DNA of 64,000 nucleotides from ZC4RG20 sp036381515. GTDB lineage: Bacteria; Pseudomonadota; Gammaproteobacteria; Steroidobacterales; Rariloculaceae. Below are positions 9,192-17,037 of this stretch, piece after piece. A program made the position numbers and the translations under genes. Location: the NCBI GenBank assembly GCA_036381515.1, contig DASVCR010000078.1, forward strand, positions 57,189-121,188. The letters run 5' to 3'. The stretch's first letter is position 1. Each line of letters starts with the position of its first letter. The notes under the pieces were generated by a model that was given only the letters and a program-made list of their open reading frames with translations, did not search any database and was not told the origin of the DNA.

Positions 9192-9934
9192 CCGTCGACG
9201 CCGTCTTCGCGCTTCGGGACGTCACGAAAACGTACAGCGCCGGAGGCGTCGAGTTTCGCCTCCGCGTGCCGCGACTCGACGTGCCGCGCGGCGCGAAGAT
9301 CGCGCTGATCGGCGAGAGCGGCTCGGGCAAGAGCACGCTGCTCGAGCTGCTCGCGATGATCCTGAAGCCGACGAGCGCGGGCAGCTTCCGGTTCACGCCG
9401 ACCGCCGGCGAGCCGCTCGACGTCGACGCGGCCTGGCGCAGGGGCGATTCCGACGGCATGAGCCGCTGGCGGAGCCGTTACATCGGCTACGTGCTGCAGC
9501 ACGGCGGGCTCCTGCCGTATCTCAGCGTGCGCCGCAACATCGAGCTGCCGCGGCGGCTCCTCGATCTCCCGGTCGGCGACGTCGCGGACGACCTCGCGGC
9601 GCGGCTCGGCATCCGCCAGCAGCTCGACAAGCTGCCCGCGGCGCTGTCCGTCGGGCAGCGCCAGCGCGCGGCGATCGCGCGCGCGCTCGCACACGAGCCG
9701 CCGGTCGTGATCGCGGACGAGCCGACGGCCGCGATCGATCCGCTGAACGCCGAGCGGATCACAGCGCTCCTCGCGAAGCTCGCGGACGAGCTCGACGTCA
9801 CGCTGATCGTCGCGAGCCACGCGCAGGAGCTCGTGCGAAGCGCCGGCTTCACGCTGATCGCGCACGAGATCGATGCGGCGGACGAGGAGTCGATGACGGT
9901 CAGCGTGTGCTCCGCCGAGCCGATGGCCGCGTGA
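9188..9934 (+). CDS. ABC transporter ATP-binding protein (TagT/LolD-like)
   Basis: The 248-residue ATPase has Walker A (GESGSGKST), a Q-loop (YVLQHGGLLPYL), a signature (LSVGQRQR), Walker B (VVIADEPTAAID) and an H-loop (IVASH). It belongs to the LolD/MacB-like group that pairs with FtsX-type permeases. The apparent start is CTG 9188, overlapping the VWA gene stop as CTGA and preceded by GGAGG at seven bases. The nearest in-frame GTG would delete the first beta strand. With the following permease it resembles TagT/TagS, the ABC pair that acts in the PpkA signalling pathway of Pseudomonas. The neighbouring PpkA-like VWA protein supports that comparison. The substrate, or mechanotransduction role, is unknown. 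Confidence 0.88.
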   Translation: MTVDAVFALRDVTKTYSAGGVEFRLRVPRLDVPRGAKIALIGESGSGKSTLLELLAMILKPTSAGSFRFTPTAGEPLDVDAAWRRGDSDGMSRWRSRYIGYVLQHGGLLPYLSVRRNIELPRRLLDLPVGDVADDLAARLGIRQQLDKLPAALSVGQRQRAAIARALAHEPPVVIADEPTAAIDPLNAERITALLAKLADELDVTLIVASHAQELVRSAGFTLIAHEIDAADEESMTVSVCSAEPMAA

Positions 9935-9935
9935 C

Positions 9936-11165
9936 ATGCCGATGGGATCGCCGAACGGCAGGATGCGGCTCGTCGGCCGCCTCGCGCTCGACGACTATCG
10001 TCACGAGTGGGTGCTGTCCGGGTGCTCCGTGCTCGCGCTCGCGGCCGTGCTGATCCCGCTGCTCGTCCTGTTCGGGCTGCGCTACGGCATCATCACGAAC
10101 CTGCTCGATCCGCTGATCGAGAACCCGCGCTATCGCGAGGTCACGCCGGTCACGAGCGGCCGCTTCACGCCGGAATGGTTCGAGACGATGCGCGCGCGCG
10201 ACGACGTCGAGTTCGTCGTGCCGAGGACGCGCTCGCTCGCCGCGACGATCCGGCTGCGCGTGCCCGACAGCGAGGTCGGCCGGATCGTCGACGTCGAGCT
10301 GATCCCGTCCGGTCCCGGCGACCCGGTGCTCACGGAGGAGCTCGAGCCGCCCAAAGGCTACGGCCAGGTGCTCTTGTCGACGAGCGTCGCGGAGCGTCTC
10401 GGCGCGGCCGCAGGCACGCGCGTCGAAGGCATCGTCACGCGTACGCGGCAGGGCGAGGTCGAGACGAAGCTTTTGCCGCTCGACGTCGCCGGCGTCGCAC
10501 CGCCGGCGGCGTTCGGCCGGGACGGCATGTTCGTCTCGAGCGAGCTGCTCGTCGCGATCGAGGACTTCCTCGACGGACGCGCGGTGCCCCCGCTCGACTG
10601 GGAAGGCAGCGAGCCCCGGTCCGCGGACCGCGCGTTCGCGGGCTTTCGGATGTACGCGCGCGAGCTCGACGACGTCGCGACGCTGCGCGCCGAGCTCCTC
10701 GCGCAGAACGTCGACGTGCGGACGAGCATCGCGGACATCTCGCTCGTGCAGACGCTCGACCGCAATCTCGGCATCGTCTACTGGATCATCGCGACGATGG
10801 CGATCGTCGGCTACTGCCTGTCGTTCGCGACGAGCGTCTGGGCGAACGTCGACCGCAAGCGGCGCGAGTTCAGCGTGCTGCGCCTCACCGGCTTTCGCAC
10901 GCGCGACATCGTCTGGTTCCCGATCCTGCAGGCCGCGTTCACGGCCGTGCTCGCGTGGCTCGTCGCGTGCGTCGCGTACTTCGTCGTGCAGGGCATCCTG
11001 AACGGGCTCTTCGCCGACAGCATCGGCGGGGGCGAGCCGGTCTGCCGGATCCGCGCGTGGCACCTCGCGCTCGCGCTGCTCCTCACGCTCGCCGCGTCGT
11101 CCGTCGCGGCCGCGGCCGGCGGGCGGCGCGTCGCGCAGCTCGAGCCGTCGCTCGGGCTGCGCTGA
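9936..11165 (+). CDS. FtsX-type ABC transporter permease (TagS-like)
   Basis: The 409-residue membrane protein has an N-terminal transmembrane helix (VLALAAVLIPLLVLFGLRYGI), a large periplasmic domain (about residues 50-275) and three C-terminal helices. The last third shows the FtsX signature with KRREFSVLRLTGF. This is the topology of MacB/LolE-type permeases, which usually transmit force or move lipids and lipoproteins rather than import solutes. It starts two bases after the ATPase stop (TGAC-ATG). A second ATG at 9942 is possible. Together with the VWA protein it forms what looks like a TagS/TagT-like envelope-sensing complex, but no type VI secretion gene is present in the window. Confidence 0.86.
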   Translation: MPMGSPNGRMRLVGRLALDDYRHEWVLSGCSVLALAAVLIPLLVLFGLRYGIITNLLDPLIENPRYREVTPVTSGRFTPEWFETMRARDDVEFVVPRTRSLAATIRLRVPDSEVGRIVDVELIPSGPGDPVLTEELEPPKGYGQVLLSTSVAERLGAAAGTRVEGIVTRTRQGEVETKLLPLDVAGVAPPAAFGRDGMFVSSELLVAIEDFLDGRAVPPLDWEGSEPRSADRAFAGFRMYARELDDVATLRAELLAQNVDVRTSIADISLVQTLDRNLGIVYWIIATMAIVGYCLSFATSVWANVDRKRREFSVLRLTGFRTRDIVWFPILQAAFTAVLAWLVACVAYFVVQGILNGLFADSIGGGEPVCRIRAWHLALALLLTLAASSVAAAAGGRRVAQLEPSLGLR

Positions 11166-11177
11166 TCCCCTCGACGC

Positions 11178-11193
11178 TGGCACGCTCCTTGCC
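11178..11193 (+). promoter_or_regulatory. Sigma-54 promoter, near-consensus
   Basis: TGGCACG (11178-11184), four bases, then TTGC (11189-11192) matches the -24/-12 consensus, with GG and GC exactly ten bases apart. A transcript start near 11204 would leave a leader of about 23 bases. That leader contains GGGAGG a few bases before the gnd GTG start. No adjacent sigma-54 activator gene was seen. Confidence 0.6.
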
Positions 11194-11226
11194 TCGAGTC
11201 CGGATCCACGTAGACGGGAGGCGAGT

Positions 11227-12144
11227 GTGCGCTTGGGACTCATCGGACTCGGCCGCATGGGCGGCAACATGGCGCGGCGGCTGCGGCGCGCGTCGATCGA
11301 GGTCGTCGGCTTCACGCGCGGCCGCAACGTCGTCGATGCGCTCGCGCGCGAGTGCGGGCTGATCCCGGCCGCGTCGCTCGACGCGGTCGTCGCCGCCCTC
11401 CCCCCGCCCCGCGTCGTCTGGCTGATGCTGCCCGCGGGAAGCGTGACGCACGAGTACGTCGTCGCGCTCGGCGAGCGGCTCGAGGCCGGCGACATCGTTG
11501 TCGACGGCGCGAACTCGTACTATCGCGACTCGATCGCGCACGGCGCGTATCTCGGCGAGCGCAACATCGCGTTCGTCGACGCGGGCGTGTCGGGCGGCAT
11601 CTGGGGGCTCGACGAAGGCTATGCGCTGATGGTCGGCGGACCCGAGGCCGCGATCAGGACAATCGAGCCCGCGCTGCGGGCGCTCGCGCCCGGACCTGAC
11701 CGCGGCTGGCTCCACTGCGGGCTCACGGGCAGCGGGCACTTCGTGAAGATGGTCCACAACGGCATCGAGTACGGCATGATGCAGGCGTACGCCGAAGGTT
11801 TCGCGCTGCTCGCGTCACGCAAGGATTTCGACCTCGACCTCGCGGCGATCGCCGAGATGTGGCGCCACGGCAGCGTCGTGCGCAGCTGGCTGCTCGATCT
11901 GGCCGCGGACGTGCTGCGCGACGACGCGGGCCTCGAGCAAGTCGCGCCGTACGTCGCCGATTCCGGCGAGGGCCGCTGGGCGGCGATCGAGTCGATCGAG
12001 CGGGGCGTGCCGGCACCGGTCATCGGCACGGCGCTGATGATGCGCTTCGCGAGCCAGGGCGGGCTCCACTACGGCTCGAAGCTGCTCGCGCTGCTGCGGA
12101 ACCGCTTCGGCGGACACGCCGTCCGCGGCGAGGACGGGAAGTGA
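11227..12144 (+). CDS. gnd: 6-phosphogluconate dehydrogenase, decarboxylating, short form
   Basis: The 305-residue enzyme converts 6-phosphogluconate to ribulose 5-phosphate and CO2. The Rossmann motif GLIGLGRMGGNMARRL is at the N-terminus. DAGVSGGIWGLDEGYALMVGG and GSGHFVKMVHNGIEYGMMQA contain the substrate and catalytic Lys/His region. Its length fits the short (YqeC/GndA-type) dehydrogenases of about 300 residues rather than the 470-residue E. coli type; these often prefer NAD. The GTG start at 11227 has GGGAGG upstream. The stop overlaps the zwf start as GTGA. It is the first gene of gnd-zwf-pgl, downstream of a sigma-54-like promoter. Confidence 0.93.
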   Translation: MRLGLIGLGRMGGNMARRLRRASIEVVGFTRGRNVVDALARECGLIPAASLDAVVAALPPPRVVWLMLPAGSVTHEYVVALGERLEAGDIVVDGANSYYRDSIAHGAYLGERNIAFVDAGVSGGIWGLDEGYALMVGGPEAAIRTIEPALRALAPGPDRGWLHCGLTGSGHFVKMVHNGIEYGMMQAYAEGFALLASRKDFDLDLAAIAEMWRHGSVVRSWLLDLAADVLRDDAGLEQVAPYVADSGEGRWAAIESIERGVPAPVIGTALMMRFASQGGLHYGSKLLALLRNRFGGHAVRGEDGK

Positions 12145-13616
12145 GCCGGCCGGATACGCCGTGCCGCTTCGTGATCTTCGGGGTGACCGGCGACCTCGCG
12201 CGCCGGAAGCTGCTGCCGGCGTTGTACGACCTCGACTGCCGCGGGCACCTCGACGACGCGCTCTACTTCGTCGGCGTCGGGCGCCGCGAATGGGACGACG
12301 ACGGGTTCCGCGGGTATCTCCGCGACGAGATCGCGGAGCGGCGCCGCGGCACCGCGCCCGCCGCGCTCGAGCGCTTCGCGGCGCGCTTCCGCTTCGTGCG
12401 CGGCGATTACGGCGATTCCGAGACCTACGCGCGGCTCGCGCGCACGCTGCGTGACGGCGGCACGGACCGCTGCGAGAACGTCGCGTTCTACCTCGCCGTG
12501 CCGCCCGCCGAGTTCGGGATGATCGTCCGCAAGCTCGACGAGGCGGACCTCACGCATACCTCGGCCGGCAACCGGATCGTCGTCGAGAAGCCGTTCGGCC
12601 ACGACCTCGCGAGCGCGCGCGCGTTGAACGAGGAGCTGCACCGGTACTTTCCGGAGGAACGGATCTATCGCATCGATCACTTCCTCGGCAAGGAAACCGT
12701 GCAGAACCTGCTCGTGTTCCGCTTCGCGAACGCGGTCATCGAGCCGATCTGGAACCGGCATCACGTCGACCACGTGCAGATCACGTTCGCCGAGACGCTC
12801 GGCATCGGCGGCCGCGCCGGCTATTTCGACCGCGCCGGCACGCTGCGCGATATGGTCCAGAATCACCTGCTGCAGGTGCTCGCGGTCGTCGGCATGGAGC
12901 CGCCCGCGACGCTCGGGGCGGACGACATGCGTACCGAGAAGGAGAAGGTCCTGCGCTCGATCCGGCCGCTCACCGTCGAGTCCGTCGACGCGCATGCGCT
13001 GCGGGCGCGCTATACCGCGGGCGAGATCGGCGGCGCCGCGGTGCCGGGCTACCTCGACGAGGAAGGCGTGCCGCCCGACTCGACGACCGAGACGTACGTC
13101 GCGATGAAGCTCTTCGTCGACAACTGGCGCTGGCGAGGCGTGCCGTTCTACCTGCAGACGGGCAAGCGGCTCGCGGCAGACGTCTCGCATGTCGCGATCC
13201 GCTTTCGCGACGTGCCCGTGCAGCTCTTTCGGGCCGCCGCGTGCGCCGAGCCCGCGCCGAACTGGCTGACGCTGGGGCTCGAGCCCGAGGACACGCTCGG
13301 GTTCGAGCTCGAGACCCGCGCACCGGGCTTCGAGATGACGCCGCAGACGATGCACTTCGACACGCGGCCGCGCGACGGGCGCGACGGCCGGCTCGGGCCG
13401 TACGCGATGCTGCTGCTCGACGTGATCGAAGGCGACCGGACGCTGTTCATCCGGTTCGACGAGGTCGAGACCGCGTGGCGCGTCGTCGAGCCGGTGCTCG
13501 AGCGCTGGCGGATGCCGGACGCACCGCTCGCCGAGTACGCCGCCGGGACCTGGGGGCCGGCCGAGGCGAACGCGCTGTTCGAGCGTCCGCACCAGGCGTG
13601 GCGGAGACGCGCGTGA
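12141..13616 (+). CDS. zwf: Glucose-6-phosphate 1-dehydrogenase
   Basis: The 491-residue protein has normal length for Zwf, which oxidises glucose 6-phosphate to 6-phosphogluconolactone with reduction of NADP or NAD. The nucleotide-binding FGVTGDLARRKLLPALY lies at the N-terminus. The active-site signature RIDHFLGKETVQN is present, as is VVEKPFGHD. The GTG start at 12141 overlaps the gnd stop by four bases (GTGA). Its own stop overlaps the pgl start in the same way, so the three enzymes of the oxidative pentose-phosphate branch are translationally coupled. Confidence 0.96.
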   Translation: MSRPDTPCRFVIFGVTGDLARRKLLPALYDLDCRGHLDDALYFVGVGRREWDDDGFRGYLRDEIAERRRGTAPAALERFAARFRFVRGDYGDSETYARLARTLRDGGTDRCENVAFYLAVPPAEFGMIVRKLDEADLTHTSAGNRIVVEKPFGHDLASARALNEELHRYFPEERIYRIDHFLGKETVQNLLVFRFANAVIEPIWNRHHVDHVQITFAETLGIGGRAGYFDRAGTLRDMVQNHLLQVLAVVGMEPPATLGADDMRTEKEKVLRSIRPLTVESVDAHALRARYTAGEIGGAAVPGYLDEEGVPPDSTTETYVAMKLFVDNWRWRGVPFYLQTGKRLAADVSHVAIRFRDVPVQLFRAAACAEPAPNWLTLGLEPEDTLGFELETRAPGFEMTPQTMHFDTRPRDGRDGRLGPYAMLLLDVIEGDRTLFIRFDEVETAWRVVEPVLERWRMPDAPLAEYAAGTWGPAEANALFERPHQAWRRRA

Positions 13617-14347
13617 GCCCCGCGGCGCTCCGCTGGCACCTCTATCCCGACGCGGAGCGGCTCGCCGAGGGGCTCGCGGCCGCGCTCGCGATCCGCGCCG
13701 AGGAATGCCTGACGATGCGCGGCCGCTATCTGATCGTGCTGACCGGCGGCGAGACCCCGCGCCTCCTGTACCGACGGCTCGCGGCGATCGACACTGACTG
13801 GCCGCGCTGGCACGTCTACTTCTGCGACGAGCGCTGCGTGCCGGCGGGCCACCGCGAGCGGAACGACGCGATGGCCCGCGGCGAGTGGCTCGACCACGTG
13901 CAGATCCCGCCGGCGAACGTGCACGCGATTCCCGGCGAGCTCGGTCCCGAGCGGGCCGCGGACGCCTATTGCCGCGTGCTCGACGGCGTCGGCCCCTTCG
14001 ACACAACGCTTCTCGGTCTCGGCGAGGACGGGCATGCGGCGAGCCTGTTCCCGGGGCGGCCCGACGGCCTCGCCGCGGACGCGCCGGACGCGATCCCGGT
14101 GCGCGCGTCGCCGAAGCCGCCACCCGAACGAGTCAGCCTGAGCGCACGGCGGCTCAAGGCTTCGCGCGAGGTCGTGTTCGTCGTCGCAGGCGCGGAGAAG
14201 CGCGACGCGGTCGGGCGGCTCGCCCGGCTCGACCCGGCGATCCCGGCGAGCGCCGTCGTGCCGCCGGCGGGGGCCGACGTCTGGCTCGACGACGCGGCGG
14301 CATCGGACATACGATCCGAAGTCCGATCCGACACTCGCTCGCTCTGA
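13613..14347 (+). CDS. pgl: 6-phosphogluconolactonase
   Basis: The 244-residue protein is a DevB/SOL-type lactonase that hydrolyses 6-phosphogluconolactone to 6-phosphogluconate. Typical motifs are LTGGETPRLLYRRL, WHVYFCDERCVPAGHRERN and LLGLGEDGHAASLFPG; the last includes the family's catalytic Asp/His region. The GTG at 13613 overlaps the zwf stop as GTGA; a GTG at 13598 is an alternative. It ends the gnd-zwf-pgl operon and completes the oxidative branch supplying NADPH and pentoses. Confidence 0.94.
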   Translation: MSPAALRWHLYPDAERLAEGLAAALAIRAEECLTMRGRYLIVLTGGETPRLLYRRLAAIDTDWPRWHVYFCDERCVPAGHRERNDAMARGEWLDHVQIPPANVHAIPGELGPERAADAYCRVLDGVGPFDTTLLGLGEDGHAASLFPGRPDGLAADAPDAIPVRASPKPPPERVSLSARRLKASREVVFVVAGAEKRDAVGRLARLDPAIPASAVVPPAGADVWLDDAAASDIRSEVRSDTRSL

Positions 14348-14369
14348 CCACGGGATTCGAGGATTCGCG

Positions 14370-15140
14370 ATGCCCGAGCCGAAGCGCCGCGCGGCGCAGC
14401 GCCGAGCCCCGTTCCGCGCAGGCCGCGGCGCCCGCCTCGCCCGCGTCGCGGCCCTGGCCGCCGCGCTGTGCGCGCCCGCGGCCCCGCTCATGGCGCAGGT
14501 GCTCGAGCCCGTCGTCAGCGGGTACGTCACGGTCGCGAGCGACTATCGCCATCGGGGCTTGAGCGAAAGCAGCGGCGAGCCGTCGATCCAGTTCGGCGCG
14601 GACTATCAGCACGCGAGCGGCTTCTTCGCGGGCGCATGGGCGGCGCGCATCGACTACGCGCACCCCGCGCACGAGTCGTCGACGCGCTTCAAGGTCGGCT
14701 ACTACGTCGGCGTCAGCAAGCGCATCGCCCGCTGGTCGTGGACGGCGACCGCCGTCCGCTACACGTATCCCGGCCTCGCGTACGACTACGACTACAACGA
14801 GCTGTCCGCGACGGCGGGCTTCAGGGATCGCGTGTTCGTCACCGCGGCGTACATCGACGACTTCTTCGCGCGCGACGCGTCCGCGTTCTACAGCGAGATC
14901 GGCACCGCGCTGCCGCTGCCGCACGGCCTCGAGCTCGGCGCCACGCTCGGGCGCGTCACGTCGTCCGCGTCACAGCTCGAGTACACGCACTGGAACGTCG
15001 GGCTGTCGAAAACGTTCGCGCGGCGGCTCGGCATCGACGTGCGCTACCACGACGGCAGCCGCTACGTGTCGAACGCGATCGCGACGACGGACGCCGACGC
15101 CTGGGTCGTCAGCGCGTCCTACGGCTTCCGCTCGCGCTGA
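14370..15140 (+). CDS. TorF family putative porin (Gcw_chp/TIGR02001)
   Basis: The 256-residue protein has a long basic signal sequence (hydrophobic core VAALAAALCAPAAPLMA, cleavage before QVLEP), followed by a beta-barrel-like chain. The start of the mature part (SGYVTVASDYRHRGLSES) and GAWAARIDY are hallmarks of the TIGR02001/TorF family of outer-membrane proteins. The C-terminal residues SASYGFRSR end in alternating hydrophobic positions, as in barrel proteins. The natural substrate is unknown. It follows pgl by 22 bases and may share its transcript. Its last 22 bases overlap the convergent S8 protease gene. Confidence 0.82.
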   Translation: MPEPKRRAAQRRAPFRAGRGARLARVAALAAALCAPAAPLMAQVLEPVVSGYVTVASDYRHRGLSESSGEPSIQFGADYQHASGFFAGAWAARIDYAHPAHESSTRFKVGYYVGVSKRIARWSWTATAVRYTYPGLAYDYDYNELSATAGFRDRVFVTAAYIDDFFARDASAFYSEIGTALPLPHGLELGATLGRVTSSASQLEYTHWNVGLSKTFARRLGIDVRYHDGSRYVSNAIATTDADAWVVSASYGFRSR

Positions 15141-16402
15141 AGCGCGGCCGCGACCGGGACGCCGCACACGTGCACGTCCGCGAGCGCCTCGACCGCGTAG
15201 CACGCGTTCACCGTCATCCCGTCTGCGAGCCGGACGACCGATTGCCGCAACAGCTCCGCGACGCGCGGCGTCTCGATGCCGGGTGAGCGCTCGCGCAGCA
15301 GCGCGACGATGCCGCTCAAATGAGCCGCGGCGAGGCTCGTGCCGGAGAAGATCGCGTAGCCGCCGCCGGGCGTCGTCGTCAGGATCTCGTCCGCCGGGGC
15401 CGGCAGCCCGAAGGGCCGGTCGAGGGCGGCGGCTTCGCTCGGCGGATGCGCGACGAGCACGCCGGGCACCGACGCCGGGAACTCCGCCTCGTCGGAGGCG
15501 TCGGGCGGCGCCGCCGCGACGACGACCGCGCCGCGTGCGACGGCCTCGGCGACGAGGCGCTCGAGCAGCGGATCGGCCGGCCCCCCGAGGCTCAGATTGA
15601 TCACGTCCGCGCCGACGTCGATCGCGATCTCGAGCGCCTGAGCGAGCGTGAAGCTCGAGCAGAGCGCGTGTGCGGGCGCCGCGGGCGCGGCCCAGCACGC
15701 GCGCAGCGCGACGATCTCGACGTCCGGTGCGATGCCGAAAATCCCCTGCCGGTTATTCGCGGCCGATGCGATCACGCCGGCGACCGCGGTGCCGTGCACC
15801 TCGGCGGCCGAGCGGCGCAAGCGCGGGTCGACGACGTCCCGCGAGAAGCCGATGCGGCCCTCGAGCTCCGGGTGCTTCGCGTCGACGCCCGAGTCGATCA
15901 CGGCGACCTGCACCCCTTTGCCGGTCGCGAGCGTGTGCGCCTCCTCGACGCCGAGCTCGCGCGCAGCCGGCAGCAAGTCCGCGTACGGGTCGTCGTAGCG
16001 GCTGCCGAGCGTCCGGAACTGATGCATCGGCTGTGCGAGATCGACGCGCGGATCCGCGCTGAGCCTCTCGAGGACCTCGTCGAGGTCGCGATCCTCCGGC
16101 ACGACGAAGACCTCGCAGTAGACCTCGAGCGACCGGATCGGCCATCCGTCCTTGCGGCGGATACCGTGCTCCTTCGCGAGCTGATCCAGGAGGCGATCGA
16201 CGTCGGGCGGCGGCGCGCCGTAGCCGCGCCTGCGCAGATAGCGCGAGTCGAGCGGCCCCGTCAGGCCGATCCCGCTGCTCTCGGGCTGCGCGACCGTCAA
16301 CAGCACCTCGCGCTCGAGCGCCCCGCTCGACGCGACGGGCACGTCGACCGTCGCGCAGCCGGCCGCGACGAGCAGAGCGACGGCGGCGAGCACGCGCATC
16401 AT
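15119..16402 (-). CDS. S8 (subtilisin-like) serine protease lipoprotein
   Basis: The 427-residue protein has a lipoprotein signal (LLVAAGC, Cys16), so it is probably anchored in the envelope. The subtilase triad is visible: Asp170 in VAVIDSGVD, His203 in EVHGTAVAG and Ser356 in FSGTSLAAAH. The region where subtilisins carry the oxyanion-hole Asn reads VVVAAAPPDAS and lacks it, so activity may be altered. Residues 90-130 resemble a propeptide (LSADPRVDLAQP). The ATG at 16402 overlaps the anti-sigma stop. Coupling to sigma and anti-sigma genes suggests it cleaves or senses with the anti-sigma factor; this is an inference. The 3' end overlaps the convergent TorF gene. Confidence 0.85.
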   Translation of the reverse strand: MMRVLAAVALLVAAGCATVDVPVASSGALEREVLLTVAQPESSGIGLTGPLDSRYLRRRGYGAPPPDVDRLLDQLAKEHGIRRKDGWPIRSLEVYCEVFVVPEDRDLDEVLERLSADPRVDLAQPMHQFRTLGSRYDDPYADLLPAARELGVEEAHTLATGKGVQVAVIDSGVDAKHPELEGRIGFSRDVVDPRLRRSAAEVHGTAVAGVIASAANNRQGIFGIAPDVEIVALRACWAAPAAPAHALCSSFTLAQALEIAIDVGADVINLSLGGPADPLLERLVAEAVARGAVVVAAAPPDASDEAEFPASVPGVLVAHPPSEAAALDRPFGLPAPADEILTTTPGGGYAIFSGTSLAAAHLSGIVALLRERSPGIETPRVAELLRQSVVRLADGMTVNACYAVEALADVHVCGVPVAAALQRERKP

Positions 16403-17037
16403 CGCTCGGCTTCCCGATTCGCCGGCGCCGCGGCCGCCGGCGTCGCGAACGTTTGCCCGGCGAAGCGAATGCGCGGATCGTCGAGCAGCCGGCGCACGAC
16501 CGTGCCCGCGTCCGCGGACGCCGGAAGCCGCAGCGTGTAGCGGCCGAGGTTCCTGCTCGGCCCCGCGACGATCTCGGCATCGAGCTCGTCGAGCAGCGCG
16601 CGCATCTCCGCCTCGCGGACGCCGTCGGCGAAGATCACGTCGATGAGCTCGCCGCTGCCTGCGGCGTCCGACAGCGTCCGGTACGTCGCGCCGCCGTCGG
16701 GTTCGGTGCCGACGAGCCCTGCCGCGAGCGGCAGGCCGACCGCGATGACGACGGCGGCCGCGAGGGCCCAGAGCGTCCGTCGCGACGTGCCGGGCGGCGA
16801 TGCCCGGTCGAGACGGCTCCGCAGCCGCTCGAAATTCGCATCCGGCGCGAGCGGCACGACGGGCTGACGCCGCACGAGCGCTGCGACCCGCGTCTGCTCC
16901 GCGAGCTCGGCCCGGCAGGCCAGGCACTGCCTGACGTGCCGCTCGACGCGCTCGCGCTCGTCGCCGGCGAGCGTGCCGTTCACGAGCCACGGCAGGAGCG
17001 CGGCGGCGAGCTCGTGATCCGATACGTGGCGCGTCAT
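16399..17037 (-). CDS. Membrane anti-sigma factor with zinc-finger domain
   Basis: This 212-residue protein has an N-terminal ZAS-type zinc finger (His34, Cys38, Cys41 in HVRQCLAC) that would hold the ECF sigma factor. One membrane helix spans about residues 88-109. The extracytoplasmic domain of about 100 residues contains IDVIFADGVREAEMRALLD and LGRYTLRLP, followed by RRLLDDPRIRFAG. That pattern resembles subtilase propeptide/inhibitor I9-like folds and echoes the segment before the catalytic domain of the neighbouring protease. Start and stop codons overlap the sigma factor and protease genes by four bases each. The cleavage mechanism is inferred, not shown. Confidence 0.82.
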   Translation of the reverse strand: MTRHVSDHELAAALLPWLVNGTLAGDERERVERHVRQCLACRAELAEQTRVAALVRRQPVVPLAPDANFERLRSRLDRASPPGTSRRTLWALAAAVVIAVGLPLAAGLVGTEPDGGATYRTLSDAAGSGELIDVIFADGVREAEMRALLDELDAEIVAGPSRNLGRYTLRLPASADAGTVVRRLLDDPRIRFAGQTFATPAAAAPANREAER

